A stretch of 64,000 nucleotides of DNA from DATLLJ01 sp965229885 (GTDB lineage: Bacteria; Acidobacteriota; Vicinamibacteria; Vicinamibacterales; CAVVIG01). This document shows, piece after piece, positions 24,744 to 32,582 of this stretch. Within the stretch, counting starts at the first letter, position 1, and each line of letters begins with the position of its first letter. The DNA is taken from the NCBI GenBank assembly GCA_965229885.1, contig CBDDJX010000003.1:682001-746000 (forward strand), in the 5' to 3' direction. The position numbers were made by a program, and so were the translations under genes. The notes under the pieces were generated by a model. It ran no database searches. It saw only the letters and a program-made list of their open reading frames with translations, and was not told the DNA's origin.

Positions 24744-25116
24744 AGTGACGTTTATCATCGACGGCGAGCCGCAGACCGTCCTCTTCGAGCACGGCAAGCT
24801 GCCGTACTCGCACCACGGCAAGCCCGAGTCGTTTCTCGACGTCGCCAAGAATCTTGGCGTCCACCTCGAGCACGCGTGCGGCGGCAGCTGCGCGTGCACG
24901 ACCTGCCACGTCATCATCCGCGAAGGGGAGCCGAATCTCAGCGAGATGCAGGAAGACGAGGCCGATCGCCTCGATACCGCCTGGGGTCTGACCGCGCGAT
25001 CGCGCCTGGGGTGCCAGGCGGTCATCACCGGCGACGTCGTCTGCGAGCTGCCGATGTACACGCGGAACTACGTACAGGAAGGCGGCGGAATCCAGCTCGG
25101 CAAATCAGGAGGCTAG
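24736..25116 (+). CDS. fdx: [2Fe-2S] ferredoxin of the isc operon
   Basis: 126 residues of the adrenodoxin-type ferredoxin fold. Cluster cysteines are visible in HACGGSCACTTCHV and in RLGCQAV. It provides electrons during cluster assembly. It overlaps hscA and is followed after three bases by iscX. Confidence 0.94.
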   Translation: MPKVTFIIDGEPQTVLFEHGKLPYSHHGKPESFLDVAKNLGVHLEHACGGSCACTTCHVIIREGEPNLSEMQEDEADRLDTAWGLTARSRLGCQAVITGDVVCELPMYTRNYVQEGGGIQLGKSGG

Positions 25117-25119
25117 ACC

Positions 25120-25326
25120 GTGAAATGGACCGACGCGGAAAACATCGCGATGGCGCTGGTCGGAAAGTTTCCTGATCTCGATCCGCTGACCGTCCGGTTC
25201 ACGGACTTGCGCGCGCACGTGCTCGGGCTCGACGGGTTCGACGACGATCCCGAGACGTCAAACGAACCGAAACTCGAGGCCATTCAGATGGCCTGGCACG
25301 AGGAATACCAGGAGAGCCAGTCGTAG
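25120..25326 (+). CDS. iscX: IscX, Fe-S assembly adaptor
   Basis: 68 residues opening at GTG. The acidic protein matches IscX: KWTDAENIA at the start, PDLDPLTVRFTDL in the middle and LEAIQMAWHEE at the end. IscX binds IscS and iron and tunes the assembly rate. It is the last isc gene. Confidence 0.92.
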   Translation: MKWTDAENIAMALVGKFPDLDPLTVRFTDLRAHVLGLDGFDDDPETSNEPKLEAIQMAWHEEYQESQS

Positions 25327-25362
25327 CTGCGGAGCGCCTCCCCAGGCAGCGTTCCCGCGTAT

Positions 25363-25368
25363 AGTACA
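25363..25368 (+). promoter_or_regulatory. -10-like TATAGT before the membrane protein gene
   Basis: TATAGT precedes the ATG at 25378 by about nine bases, implying a very short leader. No convincing -35 box is seen. Confidence 0.3.
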
Positions 25369-25377
25369 CTCGCGAAA

Positions 25378-25872
25378 ATGAGCGTTTGTGGGATGTTCCG
25401 TCCCGGCATGCGGGCGTATTTCATCCCGCTGGCGGCCGGCGTCGCGCTGTCGGCGAGCGCGTTTCTTCCGTGGGTCGTCGTGGGCGGAGTGTCGCTGCGG
25501 GGCGTTCCCGGCGGGGCGGCCCTCTGGGTGCTCGGCCTCGGCGTGCTGTCGGCCGCGCTCGCGACGCTCAGCTTGATGACGCGCAAGAACTCGCGACATC
25601 CGTTGCTGGTCGTCGGTCTGGCCGCGCTTGGCATCACGTATCTGTCGCTGCAGGTCATGCCCCGTCTGGCGGGCGACAGCGCGCGCACCGTGTCGCAGGC
25701 CTTCGCGATCGTGGAAAACCGGCCGCTCGATTCGGCGCCGGCTGCGCTCGCCGGCATCGGCCTGTACGTCGGCCTCTGGGCCTCGGTCGTGCTGGTGGCG
25801 TTCGGCCTCACGATCGTGTTCAAACGCGCGTCGCAGCCGTACGTGAGCTCGGATCCGAACGATGACGTCTAG
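25378..25872 (+). CDS. Hypothetical membrane protein (four helices)
   Basis: 164 residues with four likely membrane helices: about 14-38, 47-67, 74-92 and 119-148. There are no catalytic motifs. A short leader with TATAGT suggests its own promoter. It lies between isc genes and a broken ABC exporter; no functional link is visible. Confidence 0.6.
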   Translation: MSVCGMFRPGMRAYFIPLAAGVALSASAFLPWVVVGGVSLRGVPGGAALWVLGLGVLSAALATLSLMTRKNSRHPLLVVGLAALGITYLSLQVMPRLAGDSARTVSQAFAIVENRPLDSAPAALAGIGLYVGLWASVVLVAFGLTIVFKRASQPYVSSDPNDDV

Positions 25873-25895
25873 CCCGACGAGCCCGCCTCGCCTCT

Positions 25896-26080
25896 GTGCC
25901 CGACTTGAAACAGGATTTGGCCGGCCCTGCACATCGAGCGCGAGCCCGAGCGCCCGGGCGTGGGCCGATGGGTTGGATGGGCCATCGTGCTCCTGGTCGT
26001 CGCGGGGGCCGGTGCGGGGGCCTGGATGTGGCGCGTCGGCGATGCGGTTGCAGGTGACCGACGCGCTGAGGAGGAACTGA
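25896..26080 (+). pseudogene. Remnant of an HlyD/periplasmic adaptor subunit
   Basis: Reads MPDLKQDLAG, then after a frame change LHIEREPERPGVG and a membrane helix (WAIVLLVVAGAGAGAWMW), and ends VTDALRRN. This is the start and end of a membrane-fusion protein with nearly all of the middle deleted. It is followed directly by a broken ABC permease, matching the usual order of a MacA/MacB-like exporter. Confidence 0.55.
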
Positions 26081-26081
26081 C

Positions 26082-27230
26082 GTGCTCGGTTGGATCGCCC
26101 AGACGCTCGCGGTGACGTCGCTCGGTATTCGAAACATTCCCCAGCGGCTTGGCTCGTCGCTCGTCGCCATCGTCGGAATCGCCGGGTTTCGAGCGGCGAT
26201 GACGGTTGCCGGATCGCCTAGCCGCGCCCTGGTCATGCGAAGCGGCGCCGATTCGGAGATGACGAGCGGGATCGGAGGGCCTGAGGCCGACCTGATCAAG
26301 CAGGCGCCCGGTCTCCTGCGACGGCAATCGCCCCATCGCGTCTGCCGAGAATTATGTCCTCGTCGATCTCAACAAGCGCTCGACTCAGACTGCCGCCAAC
26401 GTGCCGCTTCGCGGCGTCGAGCCGACCGTCTTGCAACTGCGCGACGAAGTGAAGCTGGTCGAAGGCCGGATGTTTCAATTCGGCACGAATGAGGCGATCG
26501 CCGGCCAATCGGCGGTGCGGCAGTTTTCCGGGGCCGACCTCGGCTCCGAGCTGAAGTCCGGCGAGTTGAAATTGAGGATCGTCGGCGTCTTCACGGCCAA
26601 CGGTTCGGTGGCGGAAAGTGAGATCTGGGCCGACACACGGCTGCTGCAGGGTGTGTATCGCCGCGGTAATTCCGTATCAGTCCGTGCTGGCCCGCCTCGA
26701 TTCGCCGGCTTCGTTCGAGACGTTCAAGAACTGGCTGACGACGAATCCGCAGTTGGATGTCCAGGTCAGGCGGGAGAACGAGTACTACGCGGCGCAGTCG
26801 ACGACGATGACCAGCCTGATCCAGGGCGTCGGCTACGCGATCGCCGCGCTGATGGGCATCGGCGCGGTCTTTGGCACCATCCTGACGATGTACACTGCCG
26901 TGGCCTCGAGGACGCGTGGAAATAGCGACGCTGCGCGCGCTTGGCTTCAACACAGGATCCGTACTCGTCTCCGTTTTGACCGAGTCGATGGCGCTCGCGG
27001 TCCTTGGCGGCACGATCGGCGGGATCGTGGCGTACGTCGGATTCAATGGCTACCAGACCGCGACGATGAATTTCCAGACGTTCAGCCAGGTCGCCTTCGC
27101 CTTTGCCGTCACGCCGTCGCTGCTCGTCCAGGGATTGTCATACGCGATCGCGATGGGACTCATCGGCGGGCTGCTGCCGGCGATCCGCGCCGCGCGCCTG
27201 CCCATTTCGTCCGCACTCAGAGAACTGTAG
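26082..27230 (+). pseudogene. MacB-like ABC transporter permease, frameshifted
   Basis: The protein starts LGWIAQTLAVTSLGIRNIP at a GTG, then is scattered over frames: NYVLVDLNKRSTQTAANVPL onward (~26345-26680), YQSVLARLDSPASFETF (~26685-26915) and IATLRALGFNTGSV to SSALREL (~26918-27230). Helices in the FtsX-like C-terminal region are intact. A segment after VAIVGIAG is missing. No ATPase gene is adjacent. At least three frame changes make a working product unlikely unless they are assembly errors. Confidence 0.7.
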
Positions 27231-27248
27231 AACCCTGAGCCATTTACC

Positions 27249-28076
27249 ATGAAGATCCGCATCGCCCACAGTCCCGATTCCGACGACGCGTTCATGTTTT
27301 ACGGTCTTGCGAGCGGTAAAGTGCCGTCAAAAGGATTCGAGCTGGAACATGTGCTGTCGGATATCGAAACGTTGAATCGCGCGGCGTTCGAGGGACGTTA
27401 CGAGATCACCGCGGTTTCCTTTCACGCGTACGCCCACCTGACGGACCGTTACATCCTGTTGCCGCACGGCGCCAGCATGGGCGATCGCTACGGCCCCGTC
27501 GTCGTCGTGAAACAGGGCGGACCCACGTCGCTCGAGGGTGTCCGTGTTGCCGTTCCCGGCGAACTGACGACCGCGTTCCTCGCCCTGCGTCTCTACGACC
27601 CGGGCGTGCAGTGGGTCGTCATGCCCTTCGACAGGATCCAGGAAGCGGTGCACGCTGGTGAGATCGCGGCTGGCTTGTTGATTCACGAAGGCCAGGTGAC
27701 GTACGAGGAAGAAGGGCTGCGGAAGATCGTCGATCTCGGCGAGTGGTGGGCGGATCGCACCGGCGGGCTGCCGCTGCCGCTTGGCGGCAACGTCATCAAG
27801 CGCGAGCTCGGCACGGCGACGATCGCGACGCTCTCGGGCCTGCTTCACGACAGCATCAGTTTCGGCCTCGATCATCGGGAGGAGGCGGTCGGCTACGCCA
27901 TGCAGTTCGGCCGCGGTCTCGACAAGAAGCACACCGATCGCTTCATCGGCATGTATGTGAACGGCCTGACGCTCGACTACGGCGACCGCGGGCGCGAAGC
28001 GGTACATCGCCTGCTCGGCGACGCGCAGGCGGCGGGATTTCTGCCAAAGCCGGTGACGATCGAATTTGCGGCGTGA
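27249..28076 (+). CDS. mqnD: 1,4-dihydroxy-6-naphthoate synthase
   Basis: 275 residues of the MqnA/MqnD family, periplasmic-binding-protein-like fold. IAHSPDSDDAFMFYGL at the start, EITAVSFHAYAHL and LLIHEGQVTYEEEGL are typical of MqnD. It cleaves cyclic de-hypoxanthine futalosine to 1,4-dihydroxy-6-naphthoate in the futalosine route to menaquinone. mqnE is at 35676-36863 and ubiE at 10515-11294. Confidence 0.88.
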   Translation: MKIRIAHSPDSDDAFMFYGLASGKVPSKGFELEHVLSDIETLNRAAFEGRYEITAVSFHAYAHLTDRYILLPHGASMGDRYGPVVVVKQGGPTSLEGVRVAVPGELTTAFLALRLYDPGVQWVVMPFDRIQEAVHAGEIAAGLLIHEGQVTYEEEGLRKIVDLGEWWADRTGGLPLPLGGNVIKRELGTATIATLSGLLHDSISFGLDHREEAVGYAMQFGRGLDKKHTDRFIGMYVNGLTLDYGDRGREAVHRLLGDAQAAGFLPKPVTIEFAA

Positions 28077-28180
28077 CGTGCGCGCGCTGAGCGCAAGCGA
28101 CAGAACGACCGCAGAACTGAAAGCCAGTGCGTCCAAGGCCCCATTACGGATCGAGTGATACCGGCCGATATACATTATTG

Positions 28181-28504
28181 ATGGCGTACTGTCCGTTCTG
28201 TACTCAGGGGCTGCCGCCCGATTCGCGCTGGTGCCCGCACTGTAACCGGGAGTTGCCAGACCACGTGTTCGGACCGACTGTTGCCCGAGCGACACTCCCT
28301 GCCGAGCCGGAAGGCGGTGCCGTGTACACGTTCGAACAGCCGGTGCGCTGCCCCCATTGCCGGCAGGCGATTCGAACCGTCAAGGTCCTGCGGTTGGTTC
28401 GCACGCAGGTGGCCTTCACCTCCACCTTGCCGCGAGGGGGCCGGGCGCTCATATGCCCAGACTGCAAAGGCATTCTCTCCGTTGAACTCGCGGGGCTTCC
28501 CTAG
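28181..28504 (+). CDS. Zinc-ribbon protein
   Basis: 107 residues with four CxxC pairs: CPFC, CPHC, CPHC and CPDC, which can form two zinc ribbons. No enzyme domain is visible. The ATG at 28181 follows a TATACA box (28169-28174) so closely that the mRNA may be leaderless; an upstream in-frame ATG at 28127 would lie before this promoter. Confidence 0.65.
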   Translation: MAYCPFCTQGLPPDSRWCPHCNRELPDHVFGPTVARATLPAEPEGGAVYTFEQPVRCPHCRQAIRTVKVLRLVRTQVAFTSTLPRGGRALICPDCKGILSVELAGLP

Positions 28505-28519
28505 CCTCGCCGTTCCGGC

Positions 28520-28951
28520 ATGTTCAGCTACACTCTACAAGTGGTAGTTGAAGAAGTGATGAGCCGGTCTGTCGTGACCCTCACGCTCGAACAGACGCTT
28601 CTCGAGGCGCTCAGCCTTCTGCGGAGCCATCGCATTCGGCACATGCCTGCGGTCGACGGCTCGAAAGTCGTGGGGATTGTGATAGATCGCGATGTCAAGC
28701 GCGCAACGCCGTCCGTCTTCTCAGGCGTGGATCGCGACGAATATGACCGCGTGCTCGCGACGACCAAGGTCGCGCAATTCATGACGCGCGAGCCAATCAC
28801 GGTGACGCCCAAGACGGGGCTGAAGGCCGCCGTCGAGATCTTCATTGAGCGAAAAGTCGGAGCGCTTCCGGTTGTCGAAGACGATCGCCTCGTCGGCATT
28901 CTTACAGACATCGACATGTTGCGCCCCGCGCATGATCTGCTGGCCGACTAG
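28520..28951 (+). CDS. Tandem CBS-domain protein
   Basis: 143 residues forming two CBS domains (about 12-65 and 84-140): VMSRSVVTLTLEQ, IRHMPAVDGSKVVGIVIDRD, then FMTREPITVTPKTGL and GALPVVEDDRLVGILTDIDML. Such pairs bind adenosyl nucleotides and report energy state. No partner domain is fused. Role here unknown. Confidence 0.85.
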   Translation: MFSYTLQVVVEEVMSRSVVTLTLEQTLLEALSLLRSHRIRHMPAVDGSKVVGIVIDRDVKRATPSVFSGVDRDEYDRVLATTKVAQFMTREPITVTPKTGLKAAVEIFIERKVGALPVVEDDRLVGILTDIDMLRPAHDLLAD

Positions 28952-29020
28952 CGTGCCTTGGTGCGCTGTGCGGCGGCAGGATCGTGTGGCAGAAGGAATG
29001 TTATCGGATGAGCGATGTCC

Positions 29021-29812
29021 TCAGTGTGTCATCCCGTAGACAAGATAGTTCACCCCGAGCTTGTAGGCCTCGTTTGTATCATCAACTGGACGCAGGCCCC
29101 GTCCCGACCACTCCCAGTACTGCGAGATGTCGGTGTTGTAGTTGATGATCATCACGAGCCGCTTTCGCGGATCGTTGTCCTCGTACACGCCGCGGAAGAC
29201 GGGACGTCCGCTGTTGTACGCCTGCGGGAAGTTGTCGAGCCTGGCGATTTCGAAGAACGAGCGAAAAATCGGATGCGAAACGTCCATCTCGAAAAAGCGC
29301 ACGCCGGGCAGTACGCGCTTCATGTTCGCGTCGAACGGGTCCCATCCACCGGTACCGTTGCGGCGCCAGTTGAACGGCTTGAAGTCATCGACGATGACGA
29401 AGCCGCCTTTCTGGATGTACGCGCGCAGCGCGGTGGCCTCGCGGTCCGTCAGCGTCCACCAGCCGACCTCGATGATGTACGCGATCGGGTACTTGAACAG
29501 CTCGGGATCGTCTAACGCGATCACGTTGAAGCCGTCTGTACGCGGGCCGAGATAGCTGACATCGGTCATGATCCGCATCAGGTTTTCCTCGGCAGCGGGA
29601 TAGCCGTGCACCCACGACGGCCGGCCGCCGGACCAATAGCCACCCGGCGCGGTGTCGTACTTGATGCGGACGAAGGTGAACCGTCCGTCGTACGACGCAT
29701 GCCGAATCGCCGGCATCCGTTCACGGCGAAAGCTCTCGAGGCGCTGCGCCAGCGCGGCCGTCGCCGTACACAGCACCAGTACTCCTGCTACGTGAAATAT
29801 ACGAGACACCAC
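29021..29812 (-). CDS. DUF4159-domain secreted protein
   Basis: About 263 residues from the GTG at 29812, which puts a signal peptide (FHVAGVLVLCTATAALA) at the N-terminus. FTFVRIKYD, GGRPSWVHGYPAAEENL, GFVIVDDF and WEWSGRG are typical of DUF4159 proteins, common in Acidobacteriota and Planctomycetota. A longer form starting at 29863 is possible. It lies downstream of the B12 uptake genes on the same strand, 80 bases away; its function is not known. Confidence 0.75.
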   Translation of the reverse strand: MVSRIFHVAGVLVLCTATAALAQRLESFRRERMPAIRHASYDGRFTFVRIKYDTAPGGYWSGGRPSWVHGYPAAEENLMRIMTDVSYLGPRTDGFNVIALDDPELFKYPIAYIIEVGWWTLTDREATALRAYIQKGGFVIVDDFKPFNWRRNGTGGWDPFDANMKRVLPGVRFFEMDVSHPIFRSFFEIARLDNFPQAYNSGRPVFRGVYEDNDPRKRLVMIINYNTDISQYWEWSGRGLRPVDDTNEAYKLGVNYLVYGMTH

Positions 29813-29894
29813 TACATCGTAACTCGCGCGCGCCCGAAGAGTCCCGCGCCAGACCCCCGTCACGGTCGAATGTGTCGCGAGATGAGGGCGTTCT

Positions 29895-30782
29895 TCACTT
29901 GAACGCCTCCGGATGCAGCGTTCGGGCGAGGCGATCCGCCGCAGTCACGATCCGCGGTCCCGGGACGACGAATTCATCGCCGGCGAGCAGGAAGACGCGG
30001 TTGTTTCTCACGGCGGGCACGGACGGGAGGCGGTTCCACACGCGCCGTTCGGCGTCGAACCGCTCGGGCTTCAGCGAATCGCCGTAGTGCAGTTCGAGAA
30101 TGACCTCGGGCGCCCGCGTCAGGATCATCTCCGTGCTCATATCGACCGACTCCTGACGCAGATCACTGAGCACGTCGGATCCGCCGGCGAGCTCGAGCAG
30201 ATCGTGAAGGAACCCGTACCCGCCGCTCGCCTCGACGTGGCGCAGCGTGCCTGACTCGCGGCCGAAGACGAGAAGCGTCTTCGGCCGCGACCGGCCCGCG
30301 ACACGCGCGCGGATGGCCCCGAGCTGCTGCTCGATGCGCGCGGCCGCGGCAGAGGCGGCCATCTTCATGCCGATGCGCGAACCGAGCGCCCGGATCGTCT
30401 CGGTGATATCGGGCAGGCCGCGGTGGACATACGGAAAGATCGGGATTCGTGCCCGTTCGAGCTGGCGCTTCAGATCCGTTTGCGTGTCATACACGATGAC
30501 GAGGTCGGGCTTCAGAGACAGCAGACGCTCGACATCGGGATCCAGCAGTCCACCGACCTTCGGGAGGCGCGCGACGCCAGGCGGAAAGCGATCGTAGCTG
30601 CTGACGGCTGCGATTCGATCGCCCGCGCCCATCACGAACAGCATTTCAGTCGTCGCAGGGACGAGCGAGATGATTCGCCGTGGCTCATCGGCCGCGGGCG
30701 TGACGACGCGCCATGCGGCGACGGTGAGGACGATGAAGACGATTGACGCGAGGCGTGCTACGCGCGGCGGAACAGCAGCCAT
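29895..30782 (-). CDS. btuF: Vitamin B12 ABC transporter substrate-binding protein
   Basis: About 295 residues. An N-terminal hydrophobic segment (ASIVFIVLTVAAWRVV) is an export signal or anchor. The body is a class III periplasmic binding protein (RIISLVPATTEMLFVMGAG, VGGLLDPDVERLLSLKPDLVI). It hands corrinoid to the BtuC/BtuD complex. The ATG at 30782 is chosen because longer readings enter the permease in another frame. It overlaps btuC by 25 bases. Assignment to B12 rests on the riboswitch at the head of the operon. Confidence 0.85.
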   Translation of the reverse strand: MAAVPPRVARLASIVFIVLTVAAWRVVTPAADEPRRIISLVPATTEMLFVMGAGDRIAAVSSYDRFPPGVARLPKVGGLLDPDVERLLSLKPDLVIVYDTQTDLKRQLERARIPIFPYVHRGLPDITETIRALGSRIGMKMAASAAAARIEQQLGAIRARVAGRSRPKTLLVFGRESGTLRHVEASGGYGFLHDLLELAGGSDVLSDLRQESVDMSTEMILTRAPEVILELHYGDSLKPERFDAERRVWNRLPSVPAVRNNRVFLLAGDEFVVPGPRIVTAADRLARTLHPEAFK

Positions 30783-31789
30783 AGAAACACCGGGCCTCCA
30801 ATGATGGCCGTAACGATGCCCACGGGCAACTCCAGTGGCGCCATGATCGTGCGCGCCACGAGGTCGCAGCCGATGAGAAACGCACCGCCGAAGAGCGCCG
30901 AGGCAGGCAGCACCAGCCGGTGATCGGCGCCGACGATGAGGCGCACCAGATGCGGCACGATGATGCCGACGAACGAGACAGGCCCGGCGAGCGACACCGC
31001 CGCGCCGGTCGCGAGCGAGGCGCTCACGAGCGCCACCCGTTCCGTTCGCTCGACATCCACGCCGCGTGTCGCAGCCGAGTCGCCGCCGACGCTCGTCAGG
31101 TCCAGCACCCGCGGGAGCATCGCAAATCCCGTCCAGGCGATCGCCATCGGTACGAGGGCGGCGCCGATGGGCGCGTACGAAGCGACGTCGAGCGATCCCA
31201 TGAGCCATCTGACGTTGCGGAACGTCTGCGTGAAGTCCGCCAGGTATTGCACGAACGCGATGACCGCCGAGAGCAGCGCGTGCACCGTGACACCGCCGAG
31301 CAGCAGCACCATGGCGGACGTCCCCCGGCGCCTCGCCGCGGACAGACCGTAGACAACCGCGAGCGCGCCGAACGATCCGGCGAAGCTTGCCAGCGACACG
31401 GCTGAAATGCCGAGCAGCGAGAAGCCGAAGTTGAACGTGATCGCCATCATGGCGCCGAGCGAGGCGCCCGCCGACACGCCGAGCGTGTCGGGCGACGCCA
31501 GCGCGTTCCGCAGCAGCGCCTGAAACACCACGCCTGAGAGCGCGAGCGCGCTGCCGACGAGCAGCGCGGCAAGCACGCGCGGCAACCGGGCGACAAAGAA
31601 GATCTGCGCGTCGATGTTGTCAGCATACGGTATCGACCGATCGAACACCGTCCCCAGGTGAATGCGCGTGCTCCCCACGAGCGGCGCGAACAGGCACGCC
31701 GCAACCGCCAGCGTGCCAAAACCCGCGATCGTCCAGGCGAGCCTCTGCCGGACGGGCGCGCGCGCGGGGTGTTCAGTGCGCTCGCGCAA
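30758..31789 (-). CDS. btuC: FecCD-family B12 ABC transporter permease
   Basis: 343 residues with about ten membrane helices. Family motifs: RLPRVLAALLVGSALALSG, LASPDTLGVSAGASLGA, and GPVSFVGIIVPHLVR with the coupling region for the ATPase. It imports corrinoids in the BtuCDF-type complex. It overlaps btuD by 17 bases upstream and btuF downstream. Confidence 0.88.
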   Translation of the reverse strand: MRERTEHPARAPVRQRLAWTIAGFGTLAVAACLFAPLVGSTRIHLGTVFDRSIPYADNIDAQIFFVARLPRVLAALLVGSALALSGVVFQALLRNALASPDTLGVSAGASLGAMMAITFNFGFSLLGISAVSLASFAGSFGALAVVYGLSAARRRGTSAMVLLLGGVTVHALLSAVIAFVQYLADFTQTFRNVRWLMGSLDVASYAPIGAALVPMAIAWTGFAMLPRVLDLTSVGGDSAATRGVDVERTERVALVSASLATGAAVSLAGPVSFVGIIVPHLVRLIVGADHRLVLPASALFGGAFLIGCDLVARTIMAPLELPVGIVTAIIGGPVFLWLLFRRA

Positions 31790-32579
31790 TGGGCACGACC
31801 GTCAGGTGACCGGCGCGTTGATGAAACTGCACATCGGCGTCCACGTCGTACAGTCGTCGGATATTTTCAGCCGTCAGCGTGTCCCTCGTCGCGCCATGGG
31901 CCAGCACGCGTCCGCTCTTCAGCAGCACGATGTGTTCGCAGAGCGCCGCGGCCAGGTTCAAATCGTGCGTCGAGACGATCATCGTCGTGCGCCGCTCGGC
32001 GTTCAGCCGCCGCAGCAGGGCGGCGATTTCACACTGATAGCCGAGATCGAGCGCCGCCGTGGGTTCGTCGAGGAGCAGTATTTCCGAGGCCTGCGCCAGG
32101 GCGCCCGCGATGATGACGCGCTGCTTCTCGCCGCCGCTCAACGTGGCGAACGCGCGCGCCTCAAGGGCGGCCGTCCCTGTCGCCGCCAGGGCCTCGCGTG
32201 CGATCTCCTGATCCGCCGCGCCTTCGAGCGCGAAGGGGCCGAGGTGCGGATACCGTCCCATCAACACCATGTCCATCACGCTGAAGTCGAAGGTCGAGTG
32301 TGTTTCCTGGGGCACGACGGCGACGCGACGCGCCAGCTCCCGACGCGTCAGCTGGTCGATCAGTTGCCCGCTGATCAGGACGCGGCCGGATAGCGGCGGC
32401 AGAATGCCCGCCATGATGCGCAGCAGCGTCGTTTTTCCCGATCCGTTCGGACCGAGAAGGCCGACGATGGTCCCGCGTTCGACGACGAGCGAAACGTCCT
32501 GCAGTACGTAGTGTCCGGCTTCCTGACCGCGCTTCGTGCGGCGCCCATACGCAAACGAAATATCAGCGGCCGTCAGCAT
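31773..32579 (-). CDS. btuD: B12 ABC transporter ATP-binding protein
   Basis: 268 residues. Walker A GPNGSGKTT, Q-loop in VPQETH, signature LSGGEKQR, Walker B ILLLDEPT and the switch histidine in VSTHDLN are all present. It powers BtuC. It starts three bases after the btuB stop, so the operon is tightly packed. Confidence 0.9.
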   Translation of the reverse strand: MLTAADISFAYGRRTKRGQEAGHYVLQDVSLVVERGTIVGLLGPNGSGKTTLLRIMAGILPPLSGRVLISGQLIDQLTRRELARRVAVVPQETHSTFDFSVMDMVLMGRYPHLGPFALEGAADQEIAREALAATGTAALEARAFATLSGGEKQRVIIAGALAQASEILLLDEPTAALDLGYQCEIAALLRRLNAERRTTMIVSTHDLNLAAALCEHIVLLKSGRVLAHGATRDTLTAENIRRLYDVDADVQFHQRAGHLTVVPIARAH

Positions 32580-32582
32580 CGT

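Noticed and set aside
22836..25061. 741-codon open frame antisense to hscA and fdx
   Set aside because: GC-rich codon-phase shadow; no family resemblance, while the sense strand encodes clear HscA and ferredoxin.
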